From an uncultured Clostridia bacterium (GTDB lineage: Bacteria > Bacillota > Clostridia > Oscillospirales > CAG-272), in contig CALDMI010000188.1 in assembly GCA_937914815.1 (NCBI GenBank), positions 1 through 16,084 of the forward strand: a stretch of 16,084 nt of DNA. Direction: 5' to 3'. A program made the translations under genes and the position numbers. The notes below the pieces were generated by a model. The model worked only from the letters and a program-made list of their open reading frames with translations. It was not told the DNA's origin and ran no database searches. Shown one piece after another: positions 1 through 6,784 of the stretch. How positions within the stretch are numbered: position 1 is the stretch's first letter; each line of letters starts with the position of its first letter.

Positions 1-1
1 G

Positions 2-619
2 CATGTTCACTATGAGACCTTTGGCGGCGCCCGGGGGTGTGAGCGGGTTATGGCGCGGTTCGGCGACCCGGAGGAGCTCGGCTATACTGTCGACTACCCG
101 ATAGTCGCACTGTCTGTCCGTCCGAGGTCGGAAAAGTATGCGGAGGAGCTGACGCACAGGGACTATCTCGGCGCACTTATGAACCTCGGAATAAAGCGGG
201 AGACCCTCGGCGACATTCCGCGCGCGGGGCTCGGCGCTTACATATTTGTAAAAGAGGACCTCGCAGATTTTGTCTGCGAGTCGCTGACCCGGGTCAGGCA
301 TACCGATGTCACCGTGTCCCGCGCCGGGAGCGTACCGGAGGAGGTGATCTTCCGGACGGAGGAGACGATAGTAAAGGCGGAGAGTGAGAGGCTCGACGGA
401 GTCATAGCAAAGCTCTACGACCTCTCGCGCGAGGAGGCAAAAAATCTCTTTGTCCGCTCGCTCGTCTTCTGTGACGGTGCCACCGTCACCTCCCCCTCCT
501 ATTCGCCGAAGCCCGGCGAGACCGTCAGCGTCCGCGGTCACGGCAGATTTATCTACCGCGGGCATGTCTCGGATACCAAAAAGGGGAAAATGAATATTCT
601 TGTTCTTAGGTATGTGTGA
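2..619 (+). CDS. ylmH: YlmH-family S4-domain RNA-binding protein (5' end outside window)
   Basis: The frame is open from base 2 to the TGA at 617-619, giving 205 visible residues. The family is usually about 250-260 residues, so roughly the first 50 lie outside the window. The first visible residues include FGGARGCERVMARFG, matching the conserved glycine-rich, aspartate/glutamate-Arg segment of YlmH N-terminal domains, so the ATG at 50 is internal and not the start. The last ~75 residues, from RLDGVIAKLYDLSREEAKN on, form an S4 RNA-binding domain, including the LVFCDG turn and the KPGETVSVRGHGRF strand. YlmH proteins sit in the division gene cluster of Bacillota and have been linked to ribosome-associated quality control; this specific role is inferred from the family only. 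The gene is unrelated to the downstream metabolic genes and converges on the lyase gene. Confidence 0.9.
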   Translation, partial: HVHYETFGGARGCERVMARFGDPEELGYTVDYPIVALSVRPRSEKYAEELTHRDYLGALMNLGIKRETLGDIPRAGLGAYIFVKEDLADFVCESLTRVRHTDVTVSRAGSVPEEVIFRTEETIVKAESERLDGVIAKLYDLSREEAKNLFVRSLVFCDGATVTSPSYSPKPGETVSVRGHGRFIYRGHVSDTKKGKMNILVLRYV

Positions 620-684
620 CAGAAAATACGCTTCTTTTTCTTTGCGATAAGCCGTGCTGTCAGCAGTGCGAAAATCTGAATACA

Positions 685-739
685 GTGCAAAATCTCGGCT
701 AATATGGGAAGCAGTCCTATTTTAGCCGAGGTTTTGTGC
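685..739. repeat. Long imperfect inverted repeat (25-bp stem, 5-base loop)
   Basis: Bases 685-709 pair with 715-739 around the loop at 710-714 (AGCAG). By eye there is one T/T mismatch (703/721) and four G-U type pairs when read as RNA. The core is AAAATCTCGGCTAA on the left and TTAGCCGAGGTTTT on the right. It lies between the convergent ylmH and lyase genes. No U-run follows directly on +, so it is not a textbook intrinsic terminator; it may be an RNA stem that stabilises the ylmH transcript end. A short direct repeat, CAGTGC(G)AAAATCT, occurs at 664-677 and 683-695, and the second copy overlaps the left arm. Confidence 0.75.
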
Positions 740-807
740 AATCTGACGGTCTTTAACACCTGTTTATTGTAATTGAACTTAACATCAATAAAATGCCCTG
801 AAATATG

Positions 808-835
808 AAAATTCCGCGCCGGAGCGCGGAATTTT
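808..835. terminator. Bidirectional intrinsic terminator between ylmH and the lyase gene
   Basis: There is a perfect 12-bp stem: AAAATTCCGCGC (808-819), loop CGGA (820-823), GCGCGGAATTTT (824-835). The A-run and T-run at the two ends give a U-tract in either direction. It lies 31 bases past the stop of the minus-strand lyase gene and is also positioned to stop read-through from ylmH. Confidence 0.85.
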
Positions 836-865
836 CTGCATTATACTTTATTTCGTTTCAGCAGG

Positions 866-2710
866 TCACTGCCAATCGGCGAGCGGGAGATCCTTAACCT
901 TATTGAGACCGTCGGTGCCGTCCGGGGCTACCGGAGACATGGCGACCGATATTGTATAGGCGCTCTTACCCGTGAGGCGTATTGTCAGCTTCTTATATCT
1001 CGGGTTCGTCGCCTGCTCGTCAAAGCCGCCCTGCTGATTGCGGGCGCCCTGCACCTTCGGCGAGGTCTCATCCGGCTCTGCCGGGCGGATCTCAAACTTC
1101 CCGTCCGGGCTCATGATACGGACGCGGAGTTTCGTCCCGTCTATATCGAGGGTCGCGGTGCGGCGGTCGTCCGAGAGGTCTATCTTCGCGCTCGTGTGGG
1201 CGTGCCAGTCGCAGAGGTCGGTAGGCAGGCACTCTATCTCGTCGCGGACAACGACGGCGGGAATGTCGCGGTACATTCTCATACCGCGGGAGACCTTCTG
1301 TCCCCTGAACGCGCCGGAGATATCCGAAATTACGAAGCTGTCGCCGTCGGCATTGCAACGGTCAACGTACGCGCGCCCCTCTCTCACCTGATCCTCCTCC
1401 GGCGAGGGATTGAACACTATCGTATTATGCCCCTCTGCGCGGTAGCGATAGGTTCCGCGGTACGGAATAAGGTTGTAGTTATCCGGTCCGAGGTCGCTGA
1501 AGAAGCGCTTGTTTCCTATATTTACAATAAAGGTACCCATATCGAGGTGCCCGTGATAGGCGTTGTTGTAGCCATAGTGGATAGCCGAGAAGAACGCATC
1601 CGGCGTTCTGTCGGTTCTCATGGAGGCGTGCTCATGCCCTTTTCCAACGTAGGCTATCGGGAGGCGGTCGAGCGGGGCGTCCGGCAGGTCAAGTTTGAAG
1701 AAGAGGTCGTGTACCGAGAAGCCCCTTCCGTTCATTATATCCCTGACGCGCAGGTTCGTAAGTCCGGTGTCGCCGAAGCGGGTGCCGAACCAGCTCATGC
1801 ACCTTGCTATCATGCGGATTTCCGGCGCGTCTCCGAAATTAAAGCCGGTGAAATCCGGGGAGCAGACCGAAAGAATGAAGTACGGGGATTTTGCAAGTCC
1901 GACCCAGTCGGTAAGTCCGTAATCGGTGCCGGTGGCGGTCATGAGAGAGCAATAGAGAAACTCAAGGAAGTTTGTAGCGTACTCCCAGTATGTAGGACCC
2001 TCGCAATATGCGCCGTCGTCCTCCGCATAGAAGTTGCGCACCGCCTTATAGCAGTCGTCATACGCCGTGCCGACGACCTCCTCAAATATTGCCCTGTCCT
2101 CCTCGTCGTCAAACATGGCAAGACAGCACATCGAGAGCCCGGCGCCGCAGATAAACTTCCAGTTATCGCCCGGCTTATCCTGGAACCAACGGTAGGTTCT
2201 CTCTCTCGGAAGGTCATGGAAGTCGTCAAGCGCGGGGGTAAGTCCCATTTTCACGGCAGCGTGACGGAGCTTTTCCCTGCGCTCCGGGGTCATGTAATTA
2301 TAGAGCCAGTCATAGCCAAGACCAAACGCGCTCGTCATCTCTCCGACATCGAGGAAATGCTTCGGGTTCCAGTTCGGGTACTCCGCGGCAGCCTCAAGCT
2401 CACGATAGGCGCGCTCCGCATACTTCTCCTCCCCGGTAAGCTGATATATCATAGAGAGGGTCATAACCCTGTCTGATATACGGCGGCAAGCCTGCAGGAG
2501 GCGAATGCCGTCCGGGATAAAGAACTTCGTCGGCTCCTCTTTCAGGATATTGTCGCAATCGAGAATAAGCTTATCAATGATTTTCTTGTAGACCCCGTCA
2601 TTTCTCTTTGAACGGAGCTCGGAGAAGCCCTCCTCCGTGAAGATAAGGCGCGGGTGGTGGTTATTCGGGTGTCGCTTTTCGGTATCAAGAAGAATCTGTT
2701 TACCTGTCAT
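866..2710 (-). CDS. Heparinase II/III-family polysaccharide lyase-like protein, cytoplasmic
   Basis: The 614-residue protein fits the alginate-lyase/heparinase II-III superfamily. The N-terminal HPRLIFT segment and the PNWNPKHFLDVGEM...GYDWLY stretch (residues ~112-137) belong to the alpha-helical toroid domain. EGPTYWEYA (~237-245) resembles the conserved catalytic-face segment. NNAYHGHLDMGTF (~382-394), then SDLGPDNYN and EGHNTIVF, form the C-terminal beta domain (heparinase II/III-like, Pfam PF07940 type). There is no signal peptide, so it probably acts on imported oligosaccharides. An in-frame GTG at 2725 would add five residues, but its own GAGG sequence sits about 9 bases before the ATG at 2710 and looks like the ribosome binding site, so I chose the ATG. 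Substrate cannot be read from sequence; uronic-acid-containing glycans are likely. It has its own promoter at 2809-2837 and terminator at 808-835, so it is a monocistronic unit. Confidence 0.85.
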   Translation of the reverse strand: MTGKQILLDTEKRHPNNHHPRLIFTEEGFSELRSKRNDGVYKKIIDKLILDCDNILKEEPTKFFIPDGIRLLQACRRISDRVMTLSMIYQLTGEEKYAERAYRELEAAAEYPNWNPKHFLDVGEMTSAFGLGYDWLYNYMTPERREKLRHAAVKMGLTPALDDFHDLPRERTYRWFQDKPGDNWKFICGAGLSMCCLAMFDDEEDRAIFEEVVGTAYDDCYKAVRNFYAEDDGAYCEGPTYWEYATNFLEFLYCSLMTATGTDYGLTDWVGLAKSPYFILSVCSPDFTGFNFGDAPEIRMIARCMSWFGTRFGDTGLTNLRVRDIMNGRGFSVHDLFFKLDLPDAPLDRLPIAYVGKGHEHASMRTDRTPDAFFSAIHYGYNNAYHGHLDMGTFIVNIGNKRFFSDLGPDNYNLIPYRGTYRYRAEGHNTIVFNPSPEEDQVREGRAYVDRCNADGDSFVISDISGAFRGQKVSRGMRMYRDIPAVVVRDEIECLPTDLCDWHAHTSAKIDLSDDRRTATLDIDGTKLRVRIMSPDGKFEIRPAEPDETSPKVQGARNQQGGFDEQATNPRYKKLTIRLTGKSAYTISVAMSPVAPDGTDGLNKVKDLPLADWQ

Positions 2711-2808
2711 GTTCTGCAACCTCACAATCGCTTTTTCAATATACTTGTGTGTTCCGCGGGCTGTCCGCGGCGGTATGCGGAGAGAAGGTCCCCGCGGCTA
2801 CCATGACC

Positions 2809-2837
2809 ATTATAACCCGCGAAATCTTTCCCGTCAA
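2809..2837 (-). promoter_or_regulatory. Sigma-A-type promoter of the lyase gene
   Basis: Read on the minus strand, TTGACG (2837-2832) is followed by exactly 17 bases and TATAAT (2814-2809). This matches the housekeeping consensus at 11 of 12 positions. Transcription would start near 2802, leaving an untranslated leader of about 90 bases rich in CCGCGG palindromes (2762-2797) before the ATG at 2710. Confidence 0.85.
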
Positions 2838-2953
2838 TACAAATATCCGCATTTTCAGATATTTTTTATATTTTGTTTTTGTAAGTGCAATTAAATGTAA
2901 ACTATGCTTTACACGCTTCCAGTGACTGCGGCATAGCAAAAGGCAAAAAAAGA

Positions 2954-2991
2954 ATATAAAAAGCTCCCCGAAAAAGGGGAGCTTTTTATAT
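2954..2991 (-). terminator. Intrinsic terminator of acetate kinase gene
   Basis: There is a perfect 16-bp stem (2954-2969 with 2976-2991) built around AAAAAGCTCCCC and GGGGAGCTTTTT with a six-base loop. On the minus strand the transcript runs into a long T-rich tract (2940s-2950s), as expected for termination of the gene ending at 3011. The stem is nearly symmetric, so it could also work on the plus strand, but no plus-strand gene precedes it. Confidence 0.9.
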
Positions 2992-3010
2992 ACGGGTGTG
3001 GGGTAATGGG

Positions 3011-4219
3011 TCAGAGCTTTGCGACTATCTCCGCGGTGTCGCGAGCTATCATAAGCTCCTCATTCGTCGGGATAACGAGGGTGCGGACCCTCGCACCGTC
3101 TGCCGAAATGTCATACTCATGCGACGGATGCGCCGCCTCCATATTCCTGTTTTCGTCCACTGCGGCGCCGAGGAAGCCGAGCTTTGCTATCGCGCGGGAG
3201 CGGTAGGACGGGTTATTCTCTCCTATTCCTCCGGCGAAGACGATAGCGTCTACCCCGCCCATAGCTGCGGCGTATGCGCCTATATACTTTGTGAGCTGAT
3301 AGACTATCATGTCCTCAATAAGGCGGCAGCGGTCGTTTCCGTTCTTCGCGCCCTCCTCGATATCGCGGTTATCGCTCGTCATTCCCGAGATGCCGAGAAT
3401 GCCGGACTTCTTGTTCATAAGGGTGTCGACGGCGTCGGCGTCAAGCCCCTCTTTCTTCATTATAAAGGGAATTATCGCCGGGTCGAGAGAGCCGCAGCGG
3501 GTGCCCATCAGGAGCCCCTCGAGCGGGGTCATGCCCATAGAGGTATCAAGCACCTTTCCGCAGTCTACCGCCGCGACGGAGGAACCGTTTCCGAGGTGGC
3601 AGGTGACTATCTTCACTTCTTCCGGAGACTTCCCGAGCATTCTCGCCGCCTCAAGGCTTATAAACCTATGTGATGTTCCGTGGAAGCCGTAGCGGCGGAT
3701 GTGATACTTTTCATAATATTCATACGGCAGACCGTACATATAAGCGTAGTCCGGCATTGTCTGGTGGAAGGAGGTGTCGAAGACGGCAACCTCCGGAACT
3801 CCGGGCATGAGCTTTTCGCACGCGGCGATACCGATAAGGTTCGCGGGGTTGTGCAGGGGGCTCAGGTCGCTGTTTTCAACTATGCTCTTCTTTACATCGT
3901 CGGTGATGAGCACCGAGCCGGAGAACTTCTCTCCCCCGTGGACGACGCGGTGACCGACGGCGGATATCTCGGAGAGCGAGGCTATCACCCCGTGCTCCGG
4001 CGAGACGAGGGCGTCAAGCGTCAGCTTTATCGCCTCCGAATGGTCCTTCATATTCACATTGATTTTGTAGTCGTCTTTTCCGGGCACCTTCTGCTTGAAG
4101 GTACCGCCCTCTATGCCTATTCTGTCCGCCTGTCCCTTTGCGAGCAGGCGCTCTCTCTCCATGTCGATAAGCTGATACTTCAGAGACGAGGAGCCGGCGT
4201 TGATAACCAGAATTTTCAT
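3011..4219 (-). CDS. ackA: Acetate kinase (possible propionate kinase role)
   Basis: The product has 402 residues, the usual length for AckA, which interconverts acyl-phosphate plus ADP and carboxylate plus ATP in the cytoplasm. N-terminal MKILVINAGSSSLKYQLID is the ASKHA phosphate-binding segment with Asn7. Arg91 lies in VGHRVVHGGEKF, Asp148 in VFDTSFHQT, His180 in YGFHGTSH, Arg241 in LMGTRCGSLDP, and Glu387 in IPTNEEL. These match the known catalytic residues of acetate kinase at nearly the same numbering. The ribosome binding site GGAAAGGAAG lies 5-15 bases upstream of the ATG. It is transcribed away from the microcompartment genes and has its own promoter and terminator. Propionate kinases (PduW/TdcD) are close relatives, and this position suggests it may take propionyl-phosphate made by PduL; sequence alone does not settle acetate versus propionate preference. 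Confidence 0.96.
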   Translation of the reverse strand: MKILVINAGSSSLKYQLIDMERERLLAKGQADRIGIEGGTFKQKVPGKDDYKINVNMKDHSEAIKLTLDALVSPEHGVIASLSEISAVGHRVVHGGEKFSGSVLITDDVKKSIVENSDLSPLHNPANLIGIAACEKLMPGVPEVAVFDTSFHQTMPDYAYMYGLPYEYYEKYHIRRYGFHGTSHRFISLEAARMLGKSPEEVKIVTCHLGNGSSVAAVDCGKVLDTSMGMTPLEGLLMGTRCGSLDPAIIPFIMKKEGLDADAVDTLMNKKSGILGISGMTSDNRDIEEGAKNGNDRCRLIEDMIVYQLTKYIGAYAAAMGGVDAIVFAGGIGENNPSYRSRAIAKLGFLGAAVDENRNMEAAHPSHEYDISADGARVRTLVIPTNEELMIARDTAEIVAKL

Positions 4220-4266
4220 TTTTTCTTCTTCCTTTCCGAGGTTGATTTTTAATGTGTCGCGGTTAA

Positions 4267-4284
4267 AATATTTCCGGAATAATT
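4267..4284. promoter_or_regulatory. Palindrome around the ackA transcription start (candidate operator)
   Basis: The 18-base imperfect palindrome is centred on the perfect 8-base TTCCGGAA (4272-4279); 14 of 18 positions match the reverse complement by eye. It overlaps the ackA -10 box and the predicted start site, where a repressor would commonly bind. The binding protein is unknown and no regulator gene lies in the window. Confidence 0.4.
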
Positions 4285-4310
4285 CTACAACCTTTTGCCC
4301 CGCTTGTCAA
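4282..4310 (-). promoter_or_regulatory. Sigma-A-type promoter of ackA
   Basis: On the minus strand, TTGACA (4310-4305), a 17-base spacer and TAGAAT (4287-4282) form a strong promoter. The expected start point is about 4275, leaving a leader of about 55 bases to the ATG at 4219. Confidence 0.85.
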
Positions 4311-4396
4311 GAAGCAGTTGCACCCGCGGCGAGCCCTGACGGTAATTGTAATATCGGGTATTTTTATTTGGAAATATGTATTATTCATTAATAAGC

Positions 4397-4415
4397 CTCT
4401 TGCAAAATGCAAAAG
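4397..4415. promoter_or_regulatory. Palindrome on the operon -35 box (candidate operator)
   Basis: TTGCA-AAA-TGCAA (4400-4412) is a perfect interrupted palindrome, and the flanks extend it to 19 bases with one mismatched pair. It covers the -35 hexamer and the start of the spacer, a position suited to repression by a sugar- or diol-responsive regulator. The regulator is not identified. Confidence 0.5.
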
Positions 4416-4428
4416 TCTTTGGTATAAT
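4400..4428 (+). promoter_or_regulatory. Promoter of the microcompartment operon
   Basis: TTGCAA (4400-4405), a 17-base spacer and a perfect TATAAT (4423-4428) precede the aldolase gene. The start would fall near 4435, giving a leader of about 56 bases with AAAGG (4476-4480) as the ribosome binding site. It is the best-matching plus-strand promoter I found upstream of the collinear genes, so it may serve the whole set. Confidence 0.8.
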
Positions 4429-4490
4429 GGTGTCTGTAAACTGAGGAATAATTTCAAAAAACAAACATCCACCAGAAAGGAAACCGAAAA

Positions 4491-5294
4491 ATGGCACAGT
4501 CAGTGTACGAAATCAAAAAAGAGATCGTCGATATAGGAAAGCGTATCTACGATCACGGCTTCGTCGCCGCGAATGACGGAAACATCTCCGTCAAGGTCGG
4601 ACCGAACGAGTTCTACTGCACGCCCACCGGTGTGTCGAAGGGCTATATGACCCCCGACATGATCATAAAGATCGACGGCGACGGCAACAAGCTCGACGGA
4701 CGGCTAAACCCCTCCTCTGAAATCAAGATGCACCTCCGCGTCTACCGCGAGAGACCGGATGTGAACGCCGTTGTTCACGCCCACCCGCCGGTAGCCACCG
4801 CGTTCACCGTCGCCGGAGTTCCCCTTGACCAGTATATTCTCCCCGAGGCTATACTCACGATAGGCTCCGTCCCCACCTGCGACTACGGAACGCCCTCCAC
4901 AATGGAGATCCCGGATTCCCTTATGCCCTATATTCAGAACCACGACGCATTTCTTCTGAAGAACCACGGCGCCCTGACGGTAGGTAACACGCTTATCCGC
5001 GCCTGCTTCACTATGGAAGAGGTCGAGTTCAACGCGAAGATAAACCTCTACGCCCGTCAGATCGGTGCGGGTCTCAACTCCAACATTGAGGAGATCCCCT
5101 GCGAGCAGCTCGAGAAGCTCATGGAGCTCCGTAAGAAGATGGGTCTTCCCGGCAAGCACCCCGGCTGTGCAAAGTGCCCGAACAAGGGTACGCCGAACTG
5201 TCGCTGCAAGGATCACGCCGCCCCTGCACAGTCCTCCGACGATGCCCTCGTCGCAGAGATAACCCGCAAGGTTCTTGCCGCTCTCGGCAAGTGA
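4491..5294 (+). CDS. fucA: Class II aldolase, L-fuculose-1-phosphate aldolase type, with C-terminal encapsulation extension
   Basis: The 267-residue protein belongs to the zinc-dependent class II aldolase/adducin family, which splits L-fuculose-1-phosphate (or related rhamnulose-1-phosphate) to DHAP and L-lactaldehyde. Glu77 (SSEIKMH), His96 and His98 (VVHAHPP) and His159 (KNHGALT) correspond to Glu73, His92, His94 and His155 of E. coli FucA with a constant shift of four. The canonical enzyme is about 215 residues. The extra ~50 residues hold a cysteine cluster (Cys226, Cys229, Cys237, Cys239) and then, after a Ala/Pro/Ser linker, the amphipathic helix DDALVAEITRKVLAALGK at the extreme C-terminus, typical of cargo peptides that target enzymes into microcompartments. 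It is the first gene of the operon, 22 bases before the aldehyde dehydrogenase gene. A FucA-like aldolase next to a glycyl-radical dehydratase is diagnostic of the fucose/rhamnose GRM type. Confidence 0.9.
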   Translation: MAQSVYEIKKEIVDIGKRIYDHGFVAANDGNISVKVGPNEFYCTPTGVSKGYMTPDMIIKIDGDGNKLDGRLNPSSEIKMHLRVYRERPDVNAVVHAHPPVATAFTVAGVPLDQYILPEAILTIGSVPTCDYGTPSTMEIPDSLMPYIQNHDAFLLKNHGALTVGNTLIRACFTMEEVEFNAKINLYARQIGAGLNSNIEEIPCEQLEKLMELRKKMGLPGKHPGCAKCPNKGTPNCRCKDHAAPAQSSDDALVAEITRKVLAALGK

Positions 5295-5316
5295 TCGTCC
5301 GGAAAGGCGGTTTCAG

Positions 5317-6771
5317 ATGTCAGTAAACTGGACTGAGGCGCAGATTGCCGAGGTCGTCGCAAAGGTTCTCTCCGAGGTCGGCGGGGCTCCCGCCGGGGGA
5401 AAGGACTGGGACGGCTCGCAGTACTGCGGAAGAAAATATATCGGCGTATTCGAGACTATGGAGGAGGCTATCGACGCGGCGGCGGCAGGCTATGCCGCAA
5501 TTCGCTCAATGAGCGTCGCACAGCGCGAGAAGCTCATCACCTCCATACGCGAATACTGCCGTGCCGAGGCGCCCGTCATGGCGGAGCTCGGCGTCGCCGA
5601 GACGAAAATGGGCAGAGTCGAGCACAAGACGGCAAAGCACCTGCTCGTCGCGGACAAGACCCCCGGAACGGAGGACATAGTAGCCGAGGCAAAGACCGGT
5701 GACTGCGGGCTCACGCTCACCGAGCGCGCGCCGTTCGGCGTCGTCGGAGCCATCACCCCGTCGACCAACCCCTCCGAGACGGTAATATGTAACTCAATGG
5801 GAATGATTGCCGCGGGCAACGGAGTTGTCTTTAACCCCCACCCCGGCGCAATCGCAACCTCGAACTACGCCGTCGACCTCGTCAACCGCGCGGTATACGC
5901 GGCGGGAGGTCCGAAAATTCTTGTGGCGTCTGTCATAAAGCCGACGCTCGCGACAGCGGACATAATGTATAAGCACCCGGCAATAAAGCTCCTCGTCTGC
6001 ACGGGCGGACCCGGAGTTGTGCGCGCGGTGCTCTCCTCCGGTAAAAAGGCTATCGGAGCCGGCGCGGGCAACCCGCCGGTAATAGTCGACGACACGGCGG
6101 ACATCGAAAAGGCAGCAAAGGACATAATCGACGGCTGCACCTTCGATAACAACCTCCCCTGCATAGCCGAAAAAGAGGTATTCGTCTTTGACAATGTCGC
6201 CGACAGGCTCATTGACGGTATGCTGAAAAACGGCTGTGTGCTCCTGACGCGCGAGCAGGCAGACGCCCTCGCAAAGGTCGTCATCACCGAAAAGGTTGAC
6301 CCGAAGACCGGGAAGACGAAGAGAATGGTAAACCGCGAGTGCGTCGGTCACGACTGCAACGTCATTCTTGAGAAGATAGGCATGCACGTATCGCCCGATG
6401 TGCGCTGTGCGATAGCGGAGGTCCCGTTCGAGCACACCTTCATTCAGACCGAGCTCATGATGCCGATACTCGGCATTGTCCGCGTCCGCGATATTGACGA
6501 GGCTATCGACCTCGCGGTGAAGGCGGAGCACGGAAACCGCCACTCGGCACACATGCACTCAAAGAACATCGACAATCTCTCGCGCTTTGCAAAGGCTGTT
6601 GAGACGACGATATTCGTAAAGAACGCGCCCTCCTATGCCGGAATAGGCTTCGGCGGTGAGGGGCACACGACCTTTACGATAGCCGGTCCCACCGGTGAGG
6701 GTATCACCTCCGCGAAGAGCTTCACCCGCCTGCGCCGCTGCGTCATGGCGGACCACTTCCGTATAATCTGA
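5317..6771 (+). CDS. pduP: CoA-acylating propionaldehyde dehydrogenase (PduP-like) with N-terminal encapsulation peptide
   Basis: The protein has 484 residues from the ATG at 5317, which follows GGAAAGGCGG. The frame opens further upstream, but that would overlap the aldolase gene with no ribosome binding site. Residues ~4-22 (NWTEAQIAEVVAKVLSEVG) form an amphipathic helix like the PduP cargo peptide; a Gly/Ala/Pro linker follows. The rest is an aldehyde dehydrogenase of the EutE/PduP group: the FGVVGAITPSTNP nucleotide-binding segment, the CTGGPGVV loop, the GAGNPPVIVDDTADI segment, and the catalytic cysteine Cys282 in NNLPCIAEKE. It would oxidise propionaldehyde with CoA and NAD+ to propionyl-CoA inside the shell, which also limits escape of the toxic aldehyde. 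Lactaldehyde or acetaldehyde are possible alternative substrates. Confidence 0.93.
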   Translation: MSVNWTEAQIAEVVAKVLSEVGGAPAGGKDWDGSQYCGRKYIGVFETMEEAIDAAAAGYAAIRSMSVAQREKLITSIREYCRAEAPVMAELGVAETKMGRVEHKTAKHLLVADKTPGTEDIVAEAKTGDCGLTLTERAPFGVVGAITPSTNPSETVICNSMGMIAAGNGVVFNPHPGAIATSNYAVDLVNRAVYAAGGPKILVASVIKPTLATADIMYKHPAIKLLVCTGGPGVVRAVLSSGKKAIGAGAGNPPVIVDDTADIEKAAKDIIDGCTFDNNLPCIAEKEVFVFDNVADRLIDGMLKNGCVLLTREQADALAKVVITEKVDPKTGKTKRMVNRECVGHDCNVILEKIGMHVSPDVRCAIAEVPFEHTFIQTELMMPILGIVRVRDIDEAIDLAVKAEHGNRHSAHMHSKNIDNLSRFAKAVETTIFVKNAPSYAGIGFGGEGHTTFTIAGPTGEGITSAKSFTRLRRCVMADHFRII

Positions 6772-6784
6772 GAAAGGATAGAAT

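Noticed and set aside
1196..2476. 426-codon open frame on the plus strand opposite the lyase gene
   Set aside because: It is fully antisense to a well-recognised protein, its translation resembles no family, and high third-position G+C in this genome creates long antisense frames.
4428..4445. Catabolite-responsive (cre) site near TGTAAACTGAGG
   Set aside because: It lacks the central CG and the symmetric second half of the cre consensus.
5275..5316. Earlier TTG start for the aldehyde dehydrogenase
   Set aside because: It would overlap the aldolase stop and has no ribosome binding site; ATG at 5317 follows GGAAAGGCGG and begins the cargo helix.
5794..6558. Minus-strand frame of 254 codons inside the aldehyde dehydrogenase gene
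   Set aside because: Shadow of a complete, motif-bearing PduP-like gene; no ribosome binding site or family resemblance.
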